Below are positions 16,801-23,657 of a stretch of DNA of 31,213 nt, one piece after another. Position 1 is the first letter of the stretch, and the number at the start of each line of letters is the position of its first letter. Source of the DNA: an uncultured Clostridia bacterium (GTDB lineage: Bacteria > Bacillota > Clostridia > Oscillospirales > Oscillospiraceae). A program made the translations under genes and the position numbers. Location of the stretch: contig CALBJG010000012.1 in assembly GCA_937892865.1 (NCBI GenBank), positions 1-31,213 on the forward strand. Reading direction: 5' to 3'. Below the pieces are notes generated by a model. The model saw only the letters and a list, made by a program, of their open reading frames with translations. It was not told the origin of the DNA and did not search any database.

Positions 16801-19800
16801 CTGGGTGGTTTCGTAGGTTTTGACGGGTTCGTTGATAACCACAACAGAGTTGATCTTACGCTTTGCTGTCTCTTCCTTTACATGGTTGCCCTCGGTGGCG
16901 ATCACCTGGGAGACATACATATAAGCAAAGTTACTGTACGGGGAGTTATCGTAGGCTTCAAATACGATGATAAACTCCTCTTCACCGGTAAAGTCCAGAG
17001 CACCTAAAGTGACGGTAAGGCCGTCGGTGGTACCGGATTCGCCGGTTTCATTATAGAATGGGACTTTCTTGATGCGATTGTCGTGGTCCATCGCATAGGC
17101 CACATCCTTGGTGTCACCGGGCAGGATGTAAACTGCGCCCAACGCACCGTTGGAAGAAATACCGTAGTTCATAGTCAGGGTGTAAATGCCGTCGCCGGGA
17201 GCCTTGCATCGGAATGCCATCCAGTCGTCCTCATAGGAGTAAGCAGTCATACCAATATAGTTGGGGAAGGACACATCGTAGATCATCGTAGCAGCCTTCG
17301 CTTCATACTTCCAGGCAATCTCGCCCTTGGCATAGCGATTGGCAATATCCGCTTTGATATTCTCCAGATCTACCTTGTTGTCGGTGTAGATGCCGTTGGA
17401 TCTGTCAGTAACGTCAAAGTCATAGGTAACTACATTGGGACCGGGATCAGGCAAGGTCTTTTCACTATAGAGAATGAACTGATTCAGGTAGATATAGGCA
17501 AATGCGCCGTTGGTCTTAGCACCGGGCGCTTCGGCGGTAAATACCAAAATGTACTCTTCGCCGGCTTTCAGATTCAGGGGCTGTTTCCGGAAGATCTCAT
17601 TTGCCGGCTCGGGGTCGGCGTTGATACGGTTATCGTAGCTGATCTCTGCAATGGCTGTTCCGGAAGCAATTGCCTTGGCAACATCCTCCGTATCGCCGGG
17701 AAGCAGGTAGATCTTACCCACAGATGCGCCGAGAGCATTCTTCATAAAGTTCATTGCGGGATAGTAAGTGCCCGTGCCGGGGGATTTGATGGTAAACGCC
17801 TGCCACATAGTAGTGGGCACGGTCACGGAGTAGAACCGCAGGCCATTCCAGGAGTAAGTCTTATCGCCAACAGTACCGCCGAACATAGAGCCGCTGCCGG
17901 TAGAACCTTCGGGAATGTGGCCGGAGTGGAACTTCCAGTTCAAATCGCCATTTTTATAGTACTTATCAATGGCAGACTGGACTGCCGGATTGGTAAATAC
18001 CGCAGCATCAAAGCTGTTTTTGCCACTGTAAACAAGATCGGTATCCTCCAGAACAAAGTCGTAAATACCGGTGTCCAGCTGGGGCGGCGCAGGAGGCGCA
18101 GGGATCTTGCTCTCCTGGAGCAGTTCCATTTCATTGATGTAGCAGTAAGCGCCTGCTTCTGTACCCTTGGTGGCTTTGAATACCAGGGTGTACTCCCCTT
18201 TTTCCATATCCACCATAACCGGCTCGGTGACATTATCCTCCATCGTCCAGGCAGCGCTCTTGAAATTCACTGTCTGTATCAGGTTTTTCCCGGTCATTGC
18301 CTTTTCCAATGGGGCAGCATCAGTAAATGCACCTTTGATCAGATACATCTCGCCGGCTTCCGTACCGTCTGCCCGGGTCTGATAGGAAAGTTTCAACTGA
18401 TACTTGCCTGCGCCGGGGGACTGAATGGTGAACGCTGTCCAGTAACCGGCAGGATATGTGCTGTTACCGCCGTCTTTGATATTCATACCCAGACGCAAGC
18501 CGGTCCACTTATAACTGCCCATACCAAAGAAATAGGTATCTGCCACGGTGTTGGTCTCGGTCTTTAAAAGGCTCAGATTGTCCAGGGCATATTTCCAGTG
18601 AAGCAGACCGCTTGTGTAGTAACCTTCAATGGCGGTCTTTTCTCCGGCGCCGGAAAGTCTGCAGCCGGCAAAGGAAGCGCCGTCTGCTTTCACAAGGCTT
18701 GTGCCGCCCAGGGCGAAGTTATAGCGCAGACCACCTTCCGGGTCGGCAGGGTCATATTCCGGAGGTAGGATCGTTTCCGGTGCAGTGGTCTCTTCCGGAA
18801 CGGTTGTGTTTTCTTCCGGGGCTGTGGTAGTTTCTTCCGGTGCGGTTGTGGTCTCCTCCGGAGGCAGTTCCCGGTGGGCGACCATATGCAAGCCGTTGAG
18901 GAAGAAATAGTTGCCGCTGGTGGAGGCACAATGCACAACCAGGGTATACTCCCCTTCCACCATATCCATTGTACCCAAAGACAGAGTCGCATCGGTCAAA
19001 GTCCACCCCTTGTTCAAAGAGCCATCGCTATTGGCACGACCGTCGAAACCGGCAGTCAAGGATGTTGCGCTATCCATTGCGGTTTGGATCTGGGCAGGAT
19101 CCGTCATACCGCCGGGAAGCAGGTAGACTTTCACATTCTGGTTGGCATCGGCACGGGACTGGTATTTCAAGGATACATCATACTTACCCTCGCCGGGAGA
19201 TTGGATATGGAAGGCAAACCAATAATCCGTTAAGTATGCATGACCGGAACCGTCTGCTTTGGTAGCATCCAACGCCAGCCGCAGACCACTCCAGTTGGAG
19301 CCGCTGCCGTAACCTAAATAACTGGTGGTTTTGCTGTAGGTATCACCCACAAAAGATTCTTTGTTGGATGCTGCGATCTGCCAGTTGATCTGACCGTCTG
19401 CGTAGGCTTCTGCCAAAGTCGCATCCGGCAAGTCGTAGAAATATTTATTCACATAGTTACCGCCGATGGTATTGACAAGGGCAGTTTGAGAGAAATCGTA
19501 ATCCGCATCTTCCAGCGCTTCCAGTTGCTCCTGCAGATCGATGGTTACATTGTTCAGGAACATATAGGCAGCGGATGCGCCGGCTTTTTTCTCCTTTGCC
19601 TTGAAGACCAGGGTGTACGCACCCTGCTCCAGTACCAATTCGCCAACGGGGGTAGAAGCATCGGTGGGTGTCCAACTATTGCTGGAAAAATCTATGGTTT
19701 CTTCCAGATTGTCCACAGTCAAAGCGGTATCGATGGTCTCAGGGTTGGTCAGGGCGCCGGGAAGCAGGTACACTTCGCCCACCTTTGCGCCATCGGCACG

Positions 19801-20256
19801 GGTTTGGTAATTCAAAGTTACATCGTAAGTACCGGCAACGGGGACATCAATATGAAACGCCACCCAGTAGCCCTCGGGATAAGCACCGTTAATGTGGGCG
19901 CCGGTACGCAAACCTTTCCAGGTGTAAGATGTGCCGCCAAAATAAGAGGCATCATTGGCTGTGCCGCCCTCACCTGCCAGCATAGCAAAGTTGTTGGCAG
20001 CATACTTCCAGTTCAAGGTGCCCGCATCGTAATATGCATCGATGGCATTTTTTACTGCTCCATTGGTGAGGATACTATTGCCGAGGCTCTTATTGTTGGT
20101 GTCCACCAAATCGGTATCCTGCACAACAAAATCATATACAACGGTGGCAGGCAACTGTTCACCGTCGCCAACTGCCACAACCATTGTAGGCACAAACGGC
20201 CATAAGGTACATATTGCCAGCAACAGTGCCAGCGCTCTTTTTATGTTCTTTTTCAT
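13837..20256 (-). CDS. Giant secreted, membrane-anchored multidomain surface protein (2139 residues)
   Basis: A very large exported protein. It begins with a signal peptide (MKKNIKRALALLLAICTLWP, cleavage near 28-30). Five diverged copies of a ~200-residue module follow at ~39-242, 250-462, 508-715, 729-932 and 942-1122. Each begins with YDF- or YNF-like residues, has a YWxAFxIxxPGxGxYxxxLxYQTRAD-type centre and a VYLLPG motif, and ends in GEYTLVFxA...YxxLN. A Pro/Thr/Glu-rich linker (PEETTTAPEE repeats, 464-500) separates modules 2 and 3. Residues ~1137-1802 are a probable beta-propeller (repeated DKDGNIWMVGDKG, IFRYDPVTE, EGMLYFGSYS patterns). Five helical repeats (~1818-2102) precede one membrane helix (~2104-2128) and a basic tail RKRKK; there is no LPXTG motif. 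The start has AGGAGG six bases upstream, and the ATG overlaps the preceding oxidoreductase stop (ATGA). Binding or catalytic target unknown. Confidence 0.9.
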   Translation of the reverse strand: MKKNIKRALALLLAICTLWPFVPTMVVAVGDGEQLPATVVYDFVVQDTDLVDTNNKSLGNSILTNGAVKNAIDAYYDAGTLNWKYAANNFAMLAGEGGTANDASYFGGTSYTWKGLRTGAHINGAYPEGYWVAFHIDVPVAGTYDVTLNYQTRADGAKVGEVYLLPGALTNPETIDTALTVDNLEETIDFSSNSWTPTDASTPVGELVLEQGAYTLVFKAKEKKAGASAAYMFLNNVTIDLQEQLEALEDADYDFSQTALVNTIGGNYVNKYFYDLPDATLAEAYADGQINWQIAASNKESFVGDTYSKTTSYLGYGSGSNWSGLRLALDATKADGSGHAYLTDYWFAFHIQSPGEGKYDVSLKYQSRADANQNVKVYLLPGGMTDPAQIQTAMDSATSLTAGFDGRANSDGSLNKGWTLTDATLSLGTMDMVEGEYTLVVHCASTSGNYFFLNGLHMVAHRELPPEETTTAPEETTTAPEENTTVPEETTAPETILPPEYDPADPEGGLRYNFALGGTSLVKADGASFAGCRLSGAGEKTAIEGYYTSGLLHWKYALDNLSLLKTETNTVADTYFFGMGSYKWTGLRLGMNIKDGGNSTYPAGYWTAFTIQSPGAGKYQLKLSYQTRADGTEAGEMYLIKGAFTDAAPLEKAMTGKNLIQTVNFKSAAWTMEDNVTEPVMVDMEKGEYTLVFKATKGTEAGAYCYINEMELLQESKIPAPPAPPQLDTGIYDFVLEDTDLVYSGKNSFDAAVFTNPAVQSAIDKYYKNGDLNWKFHSGHIPEGSTGSGSMFGGTVGDKTYSWNGLRFYSVTVPTTMWQAFTIKSPGTGTYYPAMNFMKNALGASVGKIYLLPGDTEDVAKAIASGTAIAEISYDNRINADPEPANEIFRKQPLNLKAGEEYILVFTAEAPGAKTNGAFAYIYLNQFILYSEKTLPDPGPNVVTYDFDVTDRSNGIYTDNKVDLENIKADIANRYAKGEIAWKYEAKAATMIYDVSFPNYIGMTAYSYEDDWMAFRCKAPGDGIYTLTMNYGISSNGALGAVYILPGDTKDVAYAMDHDNRIKKVPFYNETGESGTTDGLTVTLGALDFTGEEEFIIVFEAYDNSPYSNFAYMYVSQVIATEGNHVKEETAKRKINSVVVINEPVKTYETTQYSTTAMVNGVNYFFVPVEGKRMVIYNLDDMTRVRSVNTPFGVCRGITTDKDGNIWMVGDKGVIFRYDPVTEVSFTSRNMGVEIPGCYGGFSITASDEGMLYFGSYSVGSVVKYNPATDEFFNLGEFNEDCGYSCGAIIRDNYLYIGLTGDRNGDGVRTSEMVKIDLATEKVVGRTDITKQVGQDEVCVRGTGIAGNTMFVGGSAMEEFIAIDINTMELKPQYEGFWKPIYYCGTPERDGKTYFVVSGGVGLCEYDSATDTVTNMKMDTANYPLRAGDHCYVTLDDPLYPGETIVTHTGGAIVLYNMETKRVGYFVDMINEDLDGSGMVVTNLANGPEGAKEVYLGAFNTNNCTAFNIETSEISRVFEATGSQTDVMLWHEGVLYTGNYNNGAICRINPNDKHRNVILLSLNNDIHEQNRIHALTIGDGKLFAGTMPRTDTYDGCLVMIDLETLENTVVRNIVDGCSVSGLSYAGGLVFGATSYSGGTGTVGPKNSTTSAKIFVYDPVKKEKVGELDPRDFFPGLPAQVPYIDALAADPDYDTNGRVWAMVSETLFCFTFDEDTGKFKVQEVLSYTLTDFPNSNGRYASTDEIQFKDEYLYVAMGNQGGFHKVNRNNFADHSRVPCETPSSFVIAEDGNIYYSIKAADVRMYPLDVTEEDWKAAEKVDAMIKAIGKVTMENADAVLAARAAYDAMPMKLRALIQNYDLLQIAETDLLEARIDSIGEVTLDSQTLIEELSAQYESMPMKEQKYVKNYTVLVAARKTLQALIDEKLAAEVQALIDSIKDLGEITLEKENDIIAIRKAYDALSFVQKQLVDTTLLLKAEADIKALRQVKIDRLIELIAAIGEVTLEDEAVINEAMEIYDWMHLNEREQVDYAALIAAEKTLTKLQKAAAAEVDALIEAIGNTVGYSSGDAIKAARAAFDALTEGSRQYVKQLHILEEAETLYAALFPLWAIIVIAVVAVAAVGAITAVLLRKRKKAVIPTE
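13951..14805 (-). repeat. Five tandem ~60-70-residue helical repeats in the giant protein stalk
   Basis: Residues ~1818-2102 repeat the pattern V(D/Q)ALIxxIGEVTLE...I..AR.AYDAL...K..V.N...L..AE..L five times (for example KVDAMIKAIGKVTMEN, ARIDSIGEVTLDS, LIELIAAIGEVTLED). They probably form an extended helical stalk lifting the propeller away from the membrane. Confidence 0.8.
16891..20142 (-). repeat. Five diverged ~200-residue beta-sandwich-like modules in the giant protein
   Basis: Approximate module limits on the DNA are 19531-20142, 18871-19509, 18112-18735, 17461-18072 and 16891-17433. Shared landmarks are the opening YDF, LNWK/INWQ/LHWK/AWKY, GLR, AFxIxxPGxGxY, YLLPG and the closing LVFKA...YxFLN. 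A carbohydrate-binding-module-like fold is plausible, but I cannot assign a family. Confidence 0.8.
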
Positions 20257-21575
20257 CTTGTACCTCCTGCGTTGGGGTATTGATTGGAAATGCCGTATTG
20301 GCTCATAAATTCGTCAATGCTTACAACACTACCTTCGTGGCGGGATTTCTCTGCCGCAAACACAAGCATATGGTTGTTGACAGAGGTGGCGATATCCGCA
20401 GCGCAGTAGCCTTGGTAACTGCCGCTTAAGTACGCATACATTTCCCCAATGATGCCCGCATCACCGCCCCCGTGACCACCCAAAATACTCTCCTCGGTCT
20501 TACGGACAGAAATCGATGTTTTCTGCTTATCTGCAAAGGTGTAGACGGTGACCTCCTCATCGCCGGCATTGGCATAAAGTTCGCCCTTTGTGCCGAAAAT
20601 GCGGATATAGCGACCGCCTTCATTGAAGGCGTTCATTGTAAAACTGACGGTAGCGCCGCCGTCAAACTCCAGGTTTACCACTTGGTGGTCTACCACATCG
20701 TTATTGGCGTGGAATACGCAAAGGCCGTAGTCCCGGGTCTTCAGCGCTTCCATCACCTCTTCGTCTGTGGGGATCTCACCTGCGGTCATTCCCCGGGTAG
20801 CAGCGCCCCGGAACCATAGACTTTCTTTATTGTCGTAATACAGTTTCATGCAGTTATACTCGCAAGCGTCCGCTATAGGGCAAGTGCCGTCAGCGCAGCG
20901 CACCGGCGCGCCGGCAGGCGCATTCTCCGGGCGAAAATATGTCAGATCACCAAAAGAGTGGACACGCTTACAAGGCTTTCCAATCAGCCACTGGATCATA
21001 TCCAGGTCGTGGCAACTTTTTGCCAACAGCATCGGCGCGGTCTCTTTCTCGCTGTGCCAGTTGCCACGGACAAAACTGTGGCTTTGGTGGAGATTGCCCA
21101 CTGCCTCCACCTGGATCATAGACATCACAGTACCAATGGTACCGTCCAGCAGCAATTGTTTCACTTTCTTGAAAAACGGGGTGTATCGAAGCACATGGCA
21201 GACCAAAACACTGACGCCCTTCTTCTCGGCGGCTTTTGCGATTTCCACACATTCTTTCGCTGTTTGCGCAACCGGTTTCTCCAAAAGCAAATGATAACCC
21301 AAGTCGATAGCCTTAAGAGCCGTTTCATAATGTTGGTCATCCATTGTGGCGATCACTGCCACATCTGCCATTTTGGGCTGTTTTAAGATTTCTTCCCAAC
21401 CGGAGAAGCAGGCGCTGTCCGTAAAACCGTGGCGCGACTGAATCCTTTTCCGCCGTACCGCTACCGGATCAGCAACTGCCACCACATCGTAACGGTCAGC
21501 CATATCTGCCATATGTTTGGAATAGGAATTCCCCCGGTCTCCTGCGCCAATGATGATAACTGATAATTTTTTCAT
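20253..21575 (-). CDS. Gfo/Idh/MocA-family NAD(P)-dependent oxidoreductase
   Basis: A 440-residue cytosolic oxidoreductase of the glucose-fructose oxidoreductase / inositol dehydrogenase family. The N-terminal Rossmann fold shows IIIGAGDRGNSYSKH (GxGxxG at 10-15), the acidic residue after the second strand (VAVADP), and the conserved EKPVAQT (Glu99-Lys-Pro101) whose Lys is near the active site. The substrate domain has NWHSEKETAPMLLAKSCHDLDMIQW and a four-Cys insertion (Cys227, 232, 238, 242) seen in one branch of the family and possibly metal-binding. Near the end, a Gly-rich GGHGGGDAGIIGE precedes the C-terminal helix. The start is ATG 21575 with AGAGG upstream; the frame is open to 21647. 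The stop overlaps the giant gene start by ATGA, so both are co-translated. Typical substrates are sugars or polyols; the real one is unknown. Confidence 0.9.
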   Translation of the reverse strand: MKKLSVIIIGAGDRGNSYSKHMADMADRYDVVAVADPVAVRRKRIQSRHGFTDSACFSGWEEILKQPKMADVAVIATMDDQHYETALKAIDLGYHLLLEKPVAQTAKECVEIAKAAEKKGVSVLVCHVLRYTPFFKKVKQLLLDGTIGTVMSMIQVEAVGNLHQSHSFVRGNWHSEKETAPMLLAKSCHDLDMIQWLIGKPCKRVHSFGDLTYFRPENAPAGAPVRCADGTCPIADACEYNCMKLYYDNKESLWFRGAATRGMTAGEIPTDEEVMEALKTRDYGLCVFHANNDVVDHQVVNLEFDGGATVSFTMNAFNEGGRYIRIFGTKGELYANAGDEEVTVYTFADKQKTSISVRKTEESILGGHGGGDAGIIGEMYAYLSGSYQGYCAADIATSVNNHMLVFAAEKSRHEGSVVSIDEFMSQYGISNQYPNAGGTR

Positions 21576-21621
21576 AGTAAAATCGCCTCTGCGGACACTT
21601 TTTAAACATTTTTCTGTATTC

Positions 21622-21650
21622 ATTATACATTGACAACAGAAAACCAAAAA
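21622..21650 (-). promoter_or_regulatory. Promoter of the oxidoreductase-giant protein operon
   Basis: Minus strand -35 TTTTTG (21645-21650), 17-bp spacer, -10 TATAAT (21622-21627). It overlaps the divergent promoter of the AraC gene. Confidence 0.65.
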
Positions 21651-21659
21651 TGGTATAAT
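21630..21659 (+). promoter_or_regulatory. Promoter of the divergent AraC gene
   Basis: -35 TTGACA (21630-21635), 18-bp spacer, -10 TATAAT (21654-21659), both boxes at consensus. It overlaps the oppositely directed promoter at 21622-21650 over 21 bp, so RNA polymerase cannot occupy both at once. Confidence 0.85.
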
Positions 21660-21704
21660 GTTTTAAGTTTATTTATCAATTTGTTGGGTTTGGGAGGGAT
21701 ATCT

Positions 21705-22508
21705 ATGCAGCATGATGTTTTGGTTATCAACGAAGACTATTGCGCTTTGAATCCAATGCAGTTCGGCTCTCACGAGTGTCCCCCGTCCCAGCGTTTCGGT
21801 CCGGCTGTCCGGAGTTACTGGTTGCTTCACTATGTTGTTTCCGGACAAGGCTGCTTTGATATAGAAGACAGGCACTATACCATAAAACCCGGAGAGATTT
21901 TTGTGATTCCCCCTTATGTGGAAACAGTATACTATGCGAATAAGCAAGATCCCTGGTCCTATATTTGGATCGGTTTCACCGCAAAAGGAGAACTTCCCGT
22001 AAGGCTGGACGATGTTATTCACTGTCCTCAGGCCGGTGGTATTTTTGAAGCAATGAAAGCCTGCGAATCTTTTGAAAACGGACGCAGCGCTTTTCTTTCC
22101 GGAAAATTGTGGGAATTGTTTGCCCATTTGGCGCAGCAGCAACCCCGGGAGATCGATCCGATTGAAGCAACCCTTTACTGCATCCACACAGAGTTCACCC
22201 ACCCTTTGACAGTACAACAGTTGGCGCAGCAAGTGAATCTGGACCGCAGTTATTTCACAACACTGTTTACCCAGCGTATTGGCATCTCCCCCGGCAAATA
22301 TCTTCTTGCTCACCGGATGAAAGTTGCCGCAAAACTTTTGACCCACAACAAAAAGAATGTTTCTGTCACGGCAAGTTCCGTGGGATACAACGACATTTTT
22401 GCTTTCTCCCGGGCATTCAAAAAGTATTACGGCATCTCGCCCCAAGAATATGTCAAGCGAAACAAAACCATCGAACAAGTGGGGCAAACGCCCATTTTTA
22501 CAAAATAA
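21705..22508 (+). CDS. AraC-family transcriptional regulator, divergent from the surface-protein operon
   Basis: A 267-residue AraC/XylS regulator of normal length. The N-terminal cupin-like sensor (HYVVSGQGCFDIEDRHYTIK, PGEIFVIPPYVETVYYA, PWSYIWIGF) is the type that binds sugars or small molecules. The C-terminal ~100 residues hold two helix-turn-helix motifs (LTVQQLAQQVNLDRSYFTTLF and VSVTASSVGYNDIFAFSRAF) with the FKKYYGISPQEY signature. Start ATG 21705 with GGGAGGG upstream; the frame is open from 21630. It is divergent from the oxidoreductase-giant protein operon with overlapping promoters, so that operon is its most likely target. It is followed by a bidirectional terminator. Confidence 0.92.
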   Translation: MQHDVLVINEDYCALNPMQFGSHECPPSQRFGPAVRSYWLLHYVVSGQGCFDIEDRHYTIKPGEIFVIPPYVETVYYANKQDPWSYIWIGFTAKGELPVRLDDVIHCPQAGGIFEAMKACESFENGRSAFLSGKLWELFAHLAQQQPREIDPIEATLYCIHTEFTHPLTVQQLAQQVNLDRSYFTTLFTQRIGISPGKYLLAHRMKVAAKLLTHNKKNVSVTASSVGYNDIFAFSRAFKKYYGISPQEYVKRNKTIEQVGQTPIFTK

Positions 22509-22512
22509 CAGC

Positions 22513-22547
22513 AAAAAGACCGTCACGGCTGTGACGGTCTTTTTTTG
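22513..22547. terminator. Bidirectional terminator between AraC gene and dehydrogenase 2
   Basis: Stem GACCGTCAC (22518-22526) / GTGACGGTC (22531-22539), loop GGCT, with A-run before and T-run after, so it works in both directions. Confidence 0.93.
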
Positions 22548-22555
22548 ATTCTATC

Positions 22556-23557
22556 TTATTTTGTCATCATAGCGGCGCGCCAGGGCAGGATCTCGTTTTG
22601 CAGAGGCTCACCCTTTTGCAGGCGCTCGATATCCTGGATGCACAGCAGTGCGCAGTAGTAACGGTAGTCTTCGGTAGGGCCGCCCATATGAGGATAGAGG
22701 GAGGCATTCTGACCCATCTTCCGGAAGGGGCTGGTAACCGCGATGGGCTCGGGACCTTCGTAAACATCCAGCGCTGCGCGGATATAACCCTTTTGCAGCA
22801 GGGGGATCAACGCCTCTTCGTCGATGACATCGCCACGGGAGGTGTTCACAAGCAGCGCGCCTTCACGCATGCTGTTCAGCAGGTCTGCGTTGATCAGGTG
22901 ATAGTTGGCAGCGCTTCTTGCGCAGTGAAGAGAAACGATGTCGCAGGTGGAGAATATCTCTTCCAAAGATGCCTTCTGTACGCCCATTTCCTTTGCCTGC
23001 TCTTCGGTGGTGTGGTTGGAGAACAGTTTGATTTTCACATGGAAAGGCTTCAGCATCCGCAGCAGATGGCGGGCAATGGCACCGTAGCCCACGATGCCAA
23101 CGGTCTTGTCCAGCAGGCGCTCGGAACACCAGGGCTCCGGTCTCCACAAGTTATTATTGCGCAAATCATACTCTCTTAAACGGCGCAGGTTTGCCAGCAT
23201 ATATGCCATCGTGCCTTCTGCCACAGATTCGGCAAAGCCTTCGTTACCGCAAACGATACGGATGCCCTTATCGTACATTTCGTCGGAAACAATGTTATGG
23301 ACGCTGCCGGCGGTATAGGCAACCAGTTTCAGTTTGTTTGCCTTTTCCAGCACAACGCTGTCAAACTTGGGAATACCCCAGGTACAGACGCAAACATCCA
23401 CATCCACCAGCGCATCCCGCAGGATCTCCGGGGTGATCTTGGGTTCGTTGCATTCGATCCAGGAGACATCGCCCAGCGCTTCCAGTTTTTCCAGGTTGCC
23501 TTCTCTTAAAAAGGTATCCGTCTTATGGTCCTTTAACATTGCGATCAAGATTTTCAT
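22556..23557 (-). CDS. D-isomer-specific 2-hydroxyacid dehydrogenase (paralogue 2)
   Basis: A 333-residue member of the same family as the gene at 11195-12202, and its closest relative in the window. Rossmann motif VGIVGYGAIA (153-162), catalytic Arg241 (NTSRG), Glu in DVYEGPEP and His290 (PHMGGP). Long near-identical blocks are shared with paralogue 1 (TAGSV-NIV-DEMY-KGIRI, GFAESVAEGT, VQKASLEEIFSTC), showing duplication rather than independent acquisition. The start ATG 23557 has GGAGG about 11 bases upstream. It has its own promoter, although readthrough from the CvpA-like gene 100 bases upstream is possible since I see no terminator between them. Substrate unknown. Confidence 0.9.
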   Translation of the reverse strand: MKILIAMLKDHKTDTFLREGNLEKLEALGDVSWIECNEPKITPEILRDALVDVDVCVCTWGIPKFDSVVLEKANKLKLVAYTAGSVHNIVSDEMYDKGIRIVCGNEGFAESVAEGTMAYMLANLRRLREYDLRNNNLWRPEPWCSERLLDKTVGIVGYGAIARHLLRMLKPFHVKIKLFSNHTTEEQAKEMGVQKASLEEIFSTCDIVSLHCARSAANYHLINADLLNSMREGALLVNTSRGDVIDEEALIPLLQKGYIRAALDVYEGPEPIAVTSPFRKMGQNASLYPHMGGPTEDYRYYCALLCIQDIERLQKGEPLQNEILPWRAAMMTK

Positions 23558-23598
23558 AAGTACCGCTTCCTCCGTTTCAGGTGGTATTTTCCCAATGA

Positions 23599-23630
23599 TT
23601 ATAGCAAGAAATATTTGCCTTTACAAGGCG
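23599..23630 (-). promoter_or_regulatory. Promoter and candidate operator of dehydrogenase 2
   Basis: Minus strand -35 TTGTAA (23622-23627), 17-bp spacer, -10 TATAAT (23599-23604). A 13-bp palindrome GCCTT-TAC-AAGGC (23618-23630) covers the -35 box and would suit a repressor; that is inference. Confidence 0.75.
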
Positions 23631-23657
23631 TATTTCTTTAATTTCTTGTCCGTTTTC

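Noticed and set aside
15967..18567. Long plus-strand open frames opposite the giant surface-protein gene
   Set aside because: They are antisense shadows of a strongly coding frame with repeated domains; no RBS or recognisable protein features.
13951..20142. CRISPR-like or DNA-level tandem repeats in the giant gene
   Set aside because: The repetition is at protein level and diverged; no short identical spacer-separated repeats exist.
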